DNA from: CBDCYS01 sp965224215
GTDB taxonomy: Bacteria; Acidobacteriota; Terriglobia; Bryobacterales; UBA6623
Length of the DNA: 64,000 nt
Reading direction: 5' to 3'
Assembly (NCBI GenBank): GCA_965224215.1
Contig: CBDCYS010000005.1
Coordinates: 1 to 64,000, forward strand
Made by a program: the position numbers and the translations under genes. Shown here one piece after another: positions 16,893 to 26,074 of the stretch. The notes beneath the pieces were generated by a model. That model ran no database searches. It was not told the DNA's origin and saw only the letters and a list, made by a program, of their open reading frames with translations. Position 1 is the stretch's first letter. Every line of letters begins with the position of its first letter.

Positions 16893-17380
16893 TAGTACAA
16901 GCGTACATTCAGCAGAACAAAGGGGCCATCAACCCGGCGGCATTGATTAAGGTCGAAGACGAACTTCAAGGGAAAAGGGGGGGCATTACTGAAGCGATCC
17001 AGAAGTGGCCGAAGCTCTTAACTGGCAAGCCACTGGATAAGACGGCGAAGCCGTACCGAGACCTTTTAGACTTCATCAGCTATCGGAATCTTCTCCTCCA
17101 TGGCAAGATCACCGAAAAGATTCGTTGGTCGGGCAAGTTGGCGCAACACGTTGAAACAGTCGACAGTGCCGATCTGGCTCAGAGGACAGTGTCAAACATG
17201 GTCAAAGTTATGGCCAAACATTTCGGCTTCGATACTCCGAAGTGGGCTTCGGAAAAACACTAGTTCGTCAGGCGAGTTGTCCTTCGACAAGCTTTTCAGC
17301 ATTCTGCTCGACATGGCGAGCCTCGCTGAAACGTTGTCGAAGATCGAGCGGGACAGGGAGTAGACGATCGACACCAAGCG

Positions 17381-18148
17381 TTATTCACAGCCAAGCTCGG
17401 CTTTCATTTCCGCGAAGGTTACGATCCCATCCGACGGCTTCATGTCGTCGATGATCGGGGCGAAAAGGTAGTCTCCGCTCAGCGACATGCGGTAGCACTT
17501 GTTCTTGGTGAATGTCTTCCCGTCGAGGGATCGTTGGTAGACGAGCCTGACGAGGAGGAGCTGGCTTAAGGACCCAGGCGGGTCCTGCCTCAGTACCTCG
17601 TTAACCTTGTCCTGAAACCCCCTGCAAGCCACCTCGATCGTCGCCGTTTCACCCGCCGGGAGCTGCTCAATTCTGGGTTGATTTGATGTCACCACGTACC
17701 GCACCGAGGAATGTGGCGTCAGGTTCCCGCCAACGGGCCTGTGCATCAAGAAGCAGGTTTCGTAGACCTCGACGCTGCTAATCTCGGACATCCCGGAATT
17801 TCGCAGTGCAAGGAAAAACACTCCATTCTCAGCTTCGACCCTTCGGTCCGGTAACGAGATGCTCGGATCCACACTCAGCGCCATCTGGTTGCGGCCTAGT
17901 TCCAGGGCCATCCGGCTGATCTCTGCTTGGCTGTCGGCGATCTCTGCCTGTCTGTCTGCGATGTCGAGCGCTTTGTAAGCGAAAAAGACAAGACACGCGC
18001 TGAACACCACTTGCAGCCAAGCGGTCCGGTCGAGCCGTCCCCACCACACGGGTCCAGTTTGTTGCCCCGGCGCACGCCCCGTGCCAAACTCCTGCTCGTT
18101 CTTCGGTGCATCAGACGCGCCGTTTTCCTCTTTTGATTGGGGTGCCAT
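17381..18148 (-). CDS. Hypothetical single-pass membrane protein
   Basis: 255 aa. A hydrophilic N-terminus of ~43 residues precedes one membrane helix (WLQVVFSACLVFFAYKALDI). A short coiled-coil with the internal repeat DRQAEIADSQAEI follows, then a mostly beta C-terminal domain (FFLALRNSGMSEISSVEVYE). This architecture recurs in unknown bacterial proteins. No enzymatic motif is seen. It lies on the opposite strand from the HEPN remnant, and its function is not known. Confidence 0.7.
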   Translation of the reverse strand: MAPQSKEENGASDAPKNEQEFGTGRAPGQQTGPVWWGRLDRTAWLQVVFSACLVFFAYKALDIADRQAEIADSQAEISRMALELGRNQMALSVDPSISLPDRRVEAENGVFFLALRNSGMSEISSVEVYETCFLMHRPVGGNLTPHSSVRYVVTSNQPRIEQLPAGETATIEVACRGFQDKVNEVLRQDPPGSLSQLLLVRLVYQRSLDGKTFTKNKCYRMSLSGDYLFAPIIDDMKPSDGIVTFAEMKAELGCE

Positions 18149-18739
18149 GCGGGTACGGACAGGGTAGCTGAGCTACGCCCGCGCTGCAACGTTACGTCGC
18201 ACTGCCTGCACGTTCGGCCTTCCGTCTTCGTCGATCTGGCACTTGGATTGGGTCTGGTCAGGGCGATCCAGCCCCGCTCGTACCCACATGACCGACACCG
18301 CTCGACCTTGCCTGTCGGCAACTCCCCACCGCGTGCTGCTCCACGCTAAGCGCCTTAGCCTCCCGGCACAGGGAGCACCTAGATCCGCCCTTGTCGGCAT
18401 CGGTTGATCCAGCGCCTGGATTGGATGGATGATGACTTGGCCGTTACAGAGGATTTAGGATAGGTCAGGTCGGTACGCCACTTCCGCGAATCCCCCTTCG
18501 CGGGAGCATGTCGAGTAGGCCGAAAATGACGCGGGTCGGGACCGGGAGTAGAAAAACATGCTCTGCCCTCTTGACAGACCAACTCAGATAGCTGGGCTAC
18601 TTTCCTGCGCCGCTGCGTGGCTTAACGGCACTGAGTGACGGCTTCCGCCTGGGCTGAGCGTGGACTTCCGTCTCGGGCTGAGCGTGGACTTCCGTCCACG
18701 CCTCTGTTGCTTCTTTCCGAACTTCCGCGATATGCCGAC
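18149..18739. other. Gene-free region with short repeats
   Basis: No ORF with recognisable content. Between 18648 and 18704 the phrase GGGCTGAGCGTGGACTTCCG recurs. The second unit ends in the perfect palindrome GTGGACTTCCGTCCAC (18684-18699), and the complementary form GTGGACGGAAGTCCAC occurs again at 35657-35672. Around 18385-18415 there is an inverted relative of the dispersed repeat at 774/4188. Confidence 0.5.
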
Positions 18740-20659
18740 CTAGACCTTGCGCTTTCTTGTATCGGCTAGGCTGAATTTCTGGTGCCAGGTGGACTCGGCG
18801 CCTCCGCCGTAGCGGTCGATCACGACTTCGACAACGTACGGGTTGCCGTCCCTGGTCGCTTTGATGCCGCGCTTGAGTGCCGATTCCAGTTGGCTGGAAG
18901 CTGTCACCTGTTCCCCGGCAACGCCCTGACTGTCGGCTAGCTTGACGAAGTCGATATCGGGATCGCCCAAATACATTCCGGTGTAGTGGCCGCTGGACGC
19001 CATCTTATTTTGATAGCGGTAATAGGCTCCCCGGACGGTCTGGTAATTGTGGTTGTTCGAGACAACAGTCAAGACGGGGACGCTGTAACGCCTCTGGGTC
19101 CAGAAGCCGGAGGCGCTGTACATGACCGAGCCGTCGCCGATCGTGCAAACCACTTGGCGATCCGGAGCCGCCAGCTTGGCGCCGGTCGCCGCGCCGATGC
19201 CCCAGCCGAGCGAGTGGCCGGTGTTGTCGATCCACATCTGCTCGTCTTCGCGATACCCGTAGTTGAAGAAATCGCGTTTGGCGGTGAGATTCTCGCTGAC
19301 GACGATCGCGTCAGGGTCGATCGTTCGGGCCATGACCGCGCCCAACTCGTCAGGGTGGATGACCGACTTACCGAAGTTCTTGCGGGCCGCCGTTTCGACG
19401 CGTTCACGTTGAGCTTTCGTGAATGCCCGGACCTTCTCGCTGCGAGGCTCCGCCATTGCTTTCAGGCGCTGCTTGGTGACCATGCCGTCGATGGCTGAGC
19501 TGAGGTCTCTGAGGGACTCCTTGACATCGCCAACGACTGCTACATCGGTAGGATAGTTGCGTCCCATGTGCGAGGTGTCGATTCCGATTCGAACGAAGCG
19601 CGCGCCATAAGGAGCCTCGGGGACGCTGGGAACGGTGTAGCTACCGAAGTCGAACGATCCGATCGAGAGAATCAAGTCCACGCCGGGTTTTTGCAGATCG
19701 GAACCTGACCGGAAGCGCCCGGCGAAGAGCGGGTGCCGCATCGGGAAGTTCTGGAATGCCTGCCGGGTGTAGGTGACCGGGAGCCCCAGTTTCTCGGCGA
19801 ACGCGACCATTTCGGCCTGTGCGCCCGACTTCCAAACTTCGTCGCCGACGACCACGACCGGGTTTCTGGCTTCAACCAAAAGCTTTGCGGCCTTTTCAAC
19901 GGACGCCGCGGAGGGGCGCACTTTACTGCGCAGCAAGAAACGTTCCGCCGGAAGAATCGTTGCTTCGATGCCTTTCGCCTCCAGAGCGTGCTGGGCCATG
20001 GCCAGGTAGACCGGCCCGCCTGGCTCGGTTGCGGCTACTTTGAGGGCGCGCCGCACCATCAAGGCCAGGCTTCGCCCATCGCGCGACTCCCAAGAGATTT
20101 TCGTGAACTGCCGATTGACGTCCTTCTGATCGAACCCGGGACGCGGGGCCAGCCCGGCATCATCGCTCCACAGCTCGTTGTCGTTCATACCGGCCGTGAC
20201 CACAATGGACGAGCCGTCCTTGCTGGCGTTATACATCTGGCCGGCGGCTTGGGCTGTTCCAGCAATGACATGCACGTTGACGAACGAAGGCTGCTGCGTG
20301 ACGCGATGGTAGCCGTCCGCCATCGAGATCACGATACCCTCATGCAGCCCCATGATGAGCTGCATGTCGGTTTGATCCGAAAACGCGTCAAAGAAGCCGA
20401 CCTCGAACGAACCGGGATTCGTGAAGAGATATTTTATGCCGGCCGCTTTCATTTGGGCGATCACCATTTCGCCACCCGTTCCCGACGCTTTGCTCACGCC
20501 CGGGGTGTCTTGCCCGATGGTGGCGGCACTTTCGGAAGCCTCCAGCGGAGTCAAAACGGCTTGAGCTGCCGCGGCGGTGAAGCCGAGCCCCACCATTCGC
20601 TCGACGAAGCCACGTCTGGAAAGGTCACTTTTCAGAAAACGATCAACGAGTTGTCTCAT
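18740..20659 (-). CDS. Tat-exported thiamine-pyrophosphate-dependent enzyme (acetolactate-synthase-like)
   Basis: 639 aa. The N-terminus has a twin-arginine signal, DLSRRGFVERMVGLGFTAAA. The three TPP-enzyme domains follow in order. The N-terminal Pyr domain has YLFTNPGSFEVGFFDAF, MGLHEGIVISMADGYHR (catalytic Glu) and AGTAQAAGQMYNA. The middle domain has PVVVVGDEVWKSG. The C-terminal PP domain has the TPP/Mg motif GDGSVMYSASGFWTQRRYSV with NNHNYQTV. Cytoplasmic relatives include acetolactate synthase and benzoylformate decarboxylase. Export of such an enzyme is unusual, and the reaction is not known. A GAGGAG ribosome-binding site precedes the ATG. It appears monocistronic. Confidence 0.85.
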   Translation of the reverse strand: MRQLVDRFLKSDLSRRGFVERMVGLGFTAAAAQAVLTPLEASESAATIGQDTPGVSKASGTGGEMVIAQMKAAGIKYLFTNPGSFEVGFFDAFSDQTDMQLIMGLHEGIVISMADGYHRVTQQPSFVNVHVIAGTAQAAGQMYNASKDGSSIVVTAGMNDNELWSDDAGLAPRPGFDQKDVNRQFTKISWESRDGRSLALMVRRALKVAATEPGGPVYLAMAQHALEAKGIEATILPAERFLLRSKVRPSAASVEKAAKLLVEARNPVVVVGDEVWKSGAQAEMVAFAEKLGLPVTYTRQAFQNFPMRHPLFAGRFRSGSDLQKPGVDLILSIGSFDFGSYTVPSVPEAPYGARFVRIGIDTSHMGRNYPTDVAVVGDVKESLRDLSSAIDGMVTKQRLKAMAEPRSEKVRAFTKAQRERVETAARKNFGKSVIHPDELGAVMARTIDPDAIVVSENLTAKRDFFNYGYREDEQMWIDNTGHSLGWGIGAATGAKLAAPDRQVVCTIGDGSVMYSASGFWTQRRYSVPVLTVVSNNHNYQTVRGAYYRYQNKMASSGHYTGMYLGDPDIDFVKLADSQGVAGEQVTASSQLESALKRGIKATRDGNPYVVEVVIDRYGGGAESTWHQKFSLADTRKRKV

Positions 20660-20926
20660 TTGGTTAATCTCCTCGAGGGGGCGGTCTCATCGGGCAGGGC
20701 CGGGCGAACGGCGCCACCCGCTTGAAGTATTCTAGCGCTAACTGTGCCGCCTCACACAAGAATTTTCGGATTGAACCAGAATCATGCAGGGTTTGCCGTG
20801 GGGAGCACCCAGAGCGGCAAGGCAGCAGGCTGATCGAATGTCACGATTCCTCGAGAAGGCAAGGGTCAGGTCTGAAGCCGATCCTGATTAGTAACTCCAT
20901 CTTGCAGTCCAATTGGCCAACCTCAA
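20660..20926. other. Intergenic, nothing recognised
   Basis: This is the 267-bp space between the start of the TPP enzyme and the end of the beta-lactamase-like remnant. It should contain the TPP-enzyme promoter, but no clear boxes, RNA gene or hairpin were recognised. Confidence 0.35.
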
Positions 20927-22022
20927 CTACTTCTTCCTGGCAACGATCGTGCGACCTGGCGAATACAAGACTAGTTCGTTGAAGGTGTCTGAAGCGTTCC
21001 TTCGGAACTCGATGCGGACAGCAGGGGTTCCTTCCAAAGAGAAAGTCGTGCCTCTTTGGGGAACGAGTTCGCGAACGGGCTGACCAGGAAGACTCCATGC
21101 GAGGGCGTGCTCACCCTTTAATGAGACAGAAGCGACAGCACTCGCAAGCTGGTATTCCCCGACGAATGGTTGAAGGAAGCTTATCTCCCTCATCTTGCTG
21201 TCAGGCAACCGGGCGAAGAAGACGGGCAACACGCTGGGCTCCAGGATCATGGAGAGCTTTTCGATGTCACCACTGAGGTTCGAGTGAAACTGCACCTTCA
21301 TATGTTCAATCGGATCTAGTGGGTTGTCCGGCACCTCGAACACATCGTAGTGGTAGTGCCTGAGCGGTGAGACCATCCGGTTGAACGCAAGTTCGAGATC
21401 TTCTCCAGCGACGTCGATTTTGACGTGGCCATATCCTGGATGTTCATACTGAGCTGCGTACTCTTCCAGTACACGCGACGGTTTGGTGCCTGGCTTCCGT
21501 GTGGTCAGTCCTCTCTGTTTTGCTTCGTCCTCCGCATCCTCACTGCGCTGCTGATCCTTCTTGAATCGTTCGCTCCATGTGACCTGATCTAGCCCAAGAA
21601 GACGGTCGAATATATAGTGCGTGACTATGGATGTCAGCGGATTCGGAGAGAGGTTGGTTAGCACCATCACACCGATCTTCTCCTGCGGAAGAAAGTTGAG
21701 CAGCGAGATAAAGCCGTCGATCCCCCCGCCGTGTTGGACCAGTTTGTGCCCGCGGTAGGCAGAGATGTACCACCCCATCCCATAGCTGGTATGCCCCAGT
21801 TCGGAGAACCGGATTCCCGACGCCAGCGCCATCTGTGGAGTCTGCATCTGGACGGTGTTGCTCACCGAGAGGATCTGCTTCTGCCCGTGCTTGCCGTTGT
21901 TGAGATGGAACAGCAGGTATTGAGCCATGTCTTCAATGCTGGAGTTGATCGAACCAGCGGGTCCAATCTCGTCGATGTTCCGGAATGGAACTTGCTTTAC
22001 CTCTTTTTCTACCTTGCTGTAT
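20927..22022 (-). pseudogene. Serine hydrolase (beta-lactamase class C-like), C-terminal fragment
   Basis: The frame is open from about 22022 and reads VPFRNIDEIGPAGSINSSIE, then SYGMGWYISAYRGHKLVQHG, with the HGGGIDGF motif of class C beta-lactamase-like esterases. A DUF3471-type C-terminal beta domain completes it. The N-terminal half with the catalytic SxxK and YxN is missing, so the enzyme cannot be active. An ATG at 21928 could allow a shortened product, but this is most likely a remnant. Confidence 0.8.
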
Positions 22023-22074
22023 CAAGCGCCTCGCCGCACGCGACAGCACTAACGCAGTCCGAAGCTGAGTCTAT

Positions 22075-22309
22075 GAAACCAGGATGGAAACGACAATGTC
22101 CCCAGACCTTGCAATCGCGCGTCGAAAGCTCTCCCGATCAATCTCATCGATGTACGAGTCTCTGTCTGTGGTGACCAGCCTCCCGTCTTTGATGTTCCTG
22201 CCACCGAGGAGCAGGTACGGACCAGATCTCTTCCTCTCCGTAGGCTTCGGGGCAAAACCCGAAAATACGGTGGCCAATTCAGAGATTCTCTTGAGCGGCG
22301 CAACTCATG
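22075..22309 (-). pseudogene. Type I restriction specificity-domain fragment
   Basis: The frame reads PLKRISELATVFSGFAPKPT, GPYLLLGGRNIKDGRL and SGDIVVSILVS, which is the start of a target-recognition domain of the HsdS kind, including those fused to N-6 methylases. It begins and ends abruptly and is flanked by unrelated sequence. A related but distinct domain occurs in the methylase at 63094. Confidence 0.6.
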
Positions 22310-22662
22310 CTCTTGCTCGCCATGTGCCGTGACCTCCCTTCGTCGTGCCGTCCTGCTTAACGAGACTTGCGACCACAACTGCTACGAGCTTCACGGTTGC
22401 CCCCAGTGGCAGCATATCCGAAGGACATCGAGGATCTGCGCAGGGTCTGCTGGCAAAACGACGATATCAAATCGAACCAGGAACTCACGACGAGGCTGAG
22501 TGAAAGCGCAAGTCACCAACTGGCAGGAAGCGGGAGATCAAAGTTTGTGGGTGACCGCCCTACTGTGCGAGCCAAAAGGTGCCAAATGTCTGTCTGTCAC
22601 CCCGTGGCTACTTGCCCCGAACGACCTTGTCTATCTCCACGCTAATTAGCTTGACCGTACCA
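22310..22662. other. Remnant sequence, no gene recognised
   Basis: Short overlapping ORFs without recognisable domains lie between the specificity fragment and IS1380 copy 2. Probably debris of a deleted locus. Confidence 0.35.
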
Positions 22663-24462
22663 CCTGAATTATGCACTGCCGGTGCACCTGGTGAGGGTTG
22701 AGCCGCCAGGAACCATTTGGGGACCCCCGAAAACATGGGGTAAAAAGGTAGGCTGGCAAAGATTTCAGCTTCGCCAGTCAACCCCAAGGAGGTCACCCAA
22801 ATGGTTACCAAACGAAAACAGCATAGCTCCCGAAGGCCCGTCAAACAAGGCCCCGGCGCGAGGGCCCCGCGGCCCAATAAAATCGGGGCTGCCACGCCCT
22901 ATCACTTCCGTGGCAAGAATCTGACTCCCTACGGCGGCTTGCTGCCCGTCGCCACCCTGCTCGAAAAACTCGGTTTCCAAGCGCTGCTGGAAGAAACCCT
23001 CACGACCAAACGGATCACCCGAGCCATGAGCCCCTACCAGTTCGTGCTGGCCCTCGTGCTCGGCCTCTATGTCGGCTTTGCGCGGCTCAACCAACTCCGC
23101 TTCATCGCTCGCGACCCCATCCTGACCGGCATCTTGCAAGTGACGCGTCTGCCGCCGCAGTCCACGCTGTGGCGCTTTCTGGCCTCGCTGCACCTCAACG
23201 TGGCGAAGCAGATCCTTTCCATTCAGCGCTAGCTGCGGGAACGAGTCTGGGCCGCGGCCCACGTGAAGTTGGAGACGGTGACGCTGGACACCGACACCAC
23301 CGTGCATACCCTCTACGGCCGCCAGATGGGCGGGCGCAAGAGCTACAACCCCAAGAACAAGGGCAAGCGCAGCTACCAGCCGATACTGACCTTCCTGGCC
23401 GAGACACGCGAATACCTGATGGGCGGGTTGCGCAACGGCGACCGGCCCACGGGCCGACAGATCGCCGCCCACCTCGAGAGCGCTTTCCGGACTTTGCCGG
23501 GCGGCGTGAAGAAAGTCCTGGCGCGGGCCGATTCCGGCTTTTATTGCTGGGAGGCGGTGGAGGCCTATGAAAAGGCGGCTTGTCAGTTCGTCATCGTGGC
23601 GCGCAAAACGCGGCGCCTGGTCGAGCGCTTGCAGCAAGCAGAATGGAAACCCTCCCCCCGCTCCGACGCGGACGCGGAATGCGAATTCCTCTACCAACCG
23701 CAAGACTGGGCGCGGGCCTGCCGTTTCCTGGCGCTGCGTTACGAAAACGAGCCCAAGGCCGGCGCGGCCGAGCAATACCAGTTGTTCGCCACCAGCGCTT
23801 ACACCTACCGCGTGTTTGTCACCAATCTGGCCGAGCCGATCGCGGCGGTGGTGTGGTTTTACAATCAGCGCGCCGGAGCCGAGAACCTGATCAAGGAGGC
23901 CAACAACGACGCCGGGCTGGCGGCCCATCCCTCGCGCCGCTTTGACATGAACCGCAATCACTTTCAGTGGGCCATGCTGGCCTACAATCGCAACTGCTGG
24001 CTGCTGCTGTTCAACCGCGAAGCCCAGGCCAGCGTGGAGACGCTGCGGCACACCACCCTGGCGACGGCGCGGCTGCGTTTTCTGTTCGTGGCGGCCAAGA
24101 TCTGGCGGCACGCCGGCAGAACGGGTGTCAGCTACAGCGATCATTATCAGGAAAAGGGCCTGTTTGAACGGCTGATGCGACGGCTGCGGGCGATGGGGCC
24201 GCCGGGATCGAGCTTGGCGCCGGTGGTGGAGGGTGCGCTGAGCTGAGGGGCACTCCATGCATAAAATTTCATGCACTCGCCGCAACGTACTGGGAACACG
24301 CCGCTTGCCAGCCCGCTTTTGCCCTGCCGGGATCAGGAGGCGGCTCAAACGGGGAGGGAAACAGCAGAAAAGACGACTTGAGAAATCACTGAGTTGACAC
24401 GAGTGCCGCTATCGCCACAACTCCATCGACGATGGCTACGCCGAATCTGTGCATAATTCAGG
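22663..24462 (+). mobile_element. IS1380-family insertion sequence, copy 2 (1800 bp), no TSD
   Basis: Ends CCTGAATTATGCAC are intact and the length is identical to the other copies. The left flank is TACCA and the right flank TGTAA, so there is no target duplication. This suggests recombination between IS copies or a deletion beside the element after insertion. The transposase gene carries a nonsense mutation. Confidence 0.93.
22801..24246 (+). pseudogene. IS1380 transposase with premature stop
   Basis: Near-identical to the 481-aa transposase of the other copies, except that codon 144 is TAG (23230-23232) where the others have CAG. The remainder of the frame is open to 24246. The first 143 residues lack the catalytic domain, so this copy can move only if the product is supplied in trans or the stop is suppressed. 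Confidence 0.93.
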
Positions 24463-24641
24463 TGTAAGTATGTATGAGAGTATCGTCGTCGGGGCTGTGG
24501 GAATGTGGGAATCGCTTTAGCGATTTCCAAGGGACGGTGGGAAGGGTGGGAAACCTGTCGCTGCGATACGAACCCGCTTCGCGGTTCGCTGAGGTTTTCC
24601 ACGCTTTCCATCCGTCCCGTCATTTCCATAGCCCTTGTTTT

Positions 24642-25904
24642 TTATGTCGTCGCCGCGCGTTTTTTCGATCGCAGCGACTTGCGCCAGGGGTGGTCCGCCG
24701 ATGGCTTTTTCCCCTGCCGAGCTGCTCGTTGCTTCGGCTCGGGACGCAGCTTCGGCGCCGGCCGGGCGATCTCCTCAAAAGCCACCGCGCGGTCTTCGTA
24801 GACCACTTGCAACTCGCCCTCGCACGCTTGCTGCACGGTGACTCTCGCGCCTGTCCCCAGAGCCTGATTGCGCTTCGGTTTCAACTGCAAAAAGCGGTTC
24901 TCGAATCGCACCACCCGGTCGCCGGAAACCACCCGCTCAGCCTCCAAGCAGAACACCCACTTCAAGTCCAAACGCTTCGATAAGCGCCGATGAAAGTCCG
25001 CTCCCGCCGACGGCTCACAGCCGAACTTGGCGTTGTGCTCGGGCAGATACTGCTCGTCGAGATAGCGGTTCGCCGCCTTGTAATCAGCAATGCCTTGCAG
25101 TCGCATCTTCTTGATCAGGCGGTCTTGATGCGTGCCGTGATGGCGCTCCACGCGGCCCTTGGCTTGCGGTGACGAAGCGGCGATGATCGCAATGCCCAGC
25201 TTGGCGCACATGCGTCCGAACTGCGTCTCGGGCTCGATGCCTTCGATCGCTTCACGCGAGGTCGGCTGGCGTAGGTAGACGTTTTCCCAGTCGCAATAGA
25301 GCGCCTTCGGAACGCCGTATTGACGCACCCAGGCTCCGAGCAAGTCGGCTGCCGCCCAAGTCGTTTCCTCGTTCGAAAAACGGCACAGCGCCACTCCGCT
25401 CGCATCGTCGACGAAGTTCATCAGGCAACCTTTCGGCCCGCGTCCTTCGAGCCAGTCGTGGTGCGAGCCGTCGACTTGGATCAGCTCGCCAAAGTGCGCT
25501 TTACGCTGTCGCCGCGAGCGGTGCGGCTTGCGTTTGCGGCGGCGGCTCCACAGGCCGCCGGCGAGCATCCAGCGCCGCAGTGTTTCGCGCGGCACTTCGA
25601 GACCGTGATCAGTCGCCAGATGTTCAGACGCCGGCGTCAGCCCAAAGCGCTCGTGCGGTTCGCCGCAGTAGTTCTCGCGCACCAACTCGAGAACCTGCTC
25701 GCGGCGTTTGTCATTGGCTCGGTTCGAAGCGCGGCCGACGTTGCCATGCATCAGAGCTTTGCTTCCTCCCTCGCCATAACGCTTCTTGAGCCGCTTCGCC
25801 TGGCGGTAGCTGAGCTCAAGCAGCTCGGCCGCTTCGGTCAATTTCAGATCGCCTCGTTTCACTCGGCTCAGCACTTCGCCGCGCCTCAACTCTTTGTCGT
25901 TCAT
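24642..25904 (-). CDS. ISNCY-family transposase
   Basis: About 420 aa, started at MNDKELRRGEVLSRVKRGDL with GGAAAGGA upstream. An N-terminal HTH pair (KLTEAAELLELSYRQAKRLK) is followed by an rve-type integrase core: LIQVDGSHHDWLEGRG (first D), ALYCDWENVY (second D) and SSPQAKGRVERHHGTHQDRL (E). This matches ISNCY/ISDol1-type transposases. The frame is intact. Two subterminal repeats upstream are annotated separately. The left end of the element was not identified, so it may be truncated by IS1380 copy 2. Confidence 0.87.
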   Translation of the reverse strand: MNDKELRRGEVLSRVKRGDLKLTEAAELLELSYRQAKRLKKRYGEGGSKALMHGNVGRASNRANDKRREQVLELVRENYCGEPHERFGLTPASEHLATDHGLEVPRETLRRWMLAGGLWSRRRKRKPHRSRRQRKAHFGELIQVDGSHHDWLEGRGPKGCLMNFVDDASGVALCRFSNEETTWAAADLLGAWVRQYGVPKALYCDWENVYLRQPTSREAIEGIEPETQFGRMCAKLGIAIIAASSPQAKGRVERHHGTHQDRLIKKMRLQGIADYKAANRYLDEQYLPEHNAKFGCEPSAGADFHRRLSKRLDLKWVFCLEAERVVSGDRVVRFENRFLQLKPKRNQALGTGARVTVQQACEGELQVVYEDRAVAFEEIARPAPKLRPEPKQRAARQGKKPSADHPWRKSLRSKKRAATT

Positions 25905-25946
25905 CCATGTCCTTTCCAATCTCGGCTCCTCCTTCGGAGCCTCAGA

Positions 25947-25993
25947 TTAGGGGACATTTCTATTGGGCGCTTAAGGGGACATTATCATTGGGC
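25947..25993 (-). repeat. Subterminal direct repeats of the ISNCY element
   Basis: Two 22-bp near-identical units, TTAGGGGACATTTCTATTGG and TAAGGGGACATTATCATTGG (each followed by GC), lie 43-90 bp upstream of the transposase start. They are probably transposase binding sites near the right end of the element. Confidence 0.6.
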
Positions 25994-26074
25994 TACAACA
26001 CCTTGTTCTTCCGCTAGGAAAGCCCGCGCCTCGTCCGGCGGCCACCCACTGAGCCGAAACGCTTGAATTCGTTT

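Larger units (their letters stand above)
15885..17263 (+). pseudogene. HEPN-like protein gene split by an IS5-family element
   Basis: The 5' part (15885-16061) encodes MLAWRMVWKDWGFAPTLFGQ and ends SFEAYFFEL. The 3' part (16895-17263) resumes VQAYIQQNKGAINPAALIK. Removing the IS and one TA restores a continuous ~180-aa ORF. The 3' part contains SYRNLLLHGK, which fits the HEPN RNase motif R-N-xxx-H within an all-helical protein. HEPN proteins often act as toxin or defence RNases. A GGAGG lies 9 bp before the chosen ATG. The gene is inactive in its present form. Confidence 0.7.

Noticed and set aside
7642..24462. Inversion of 9.4-22.7 kb by recombination between IS1380 copies 1 and 2
   Set aside because: Copy 1 keeps matching target duplications at both ends, which an inversion through it would have separated.
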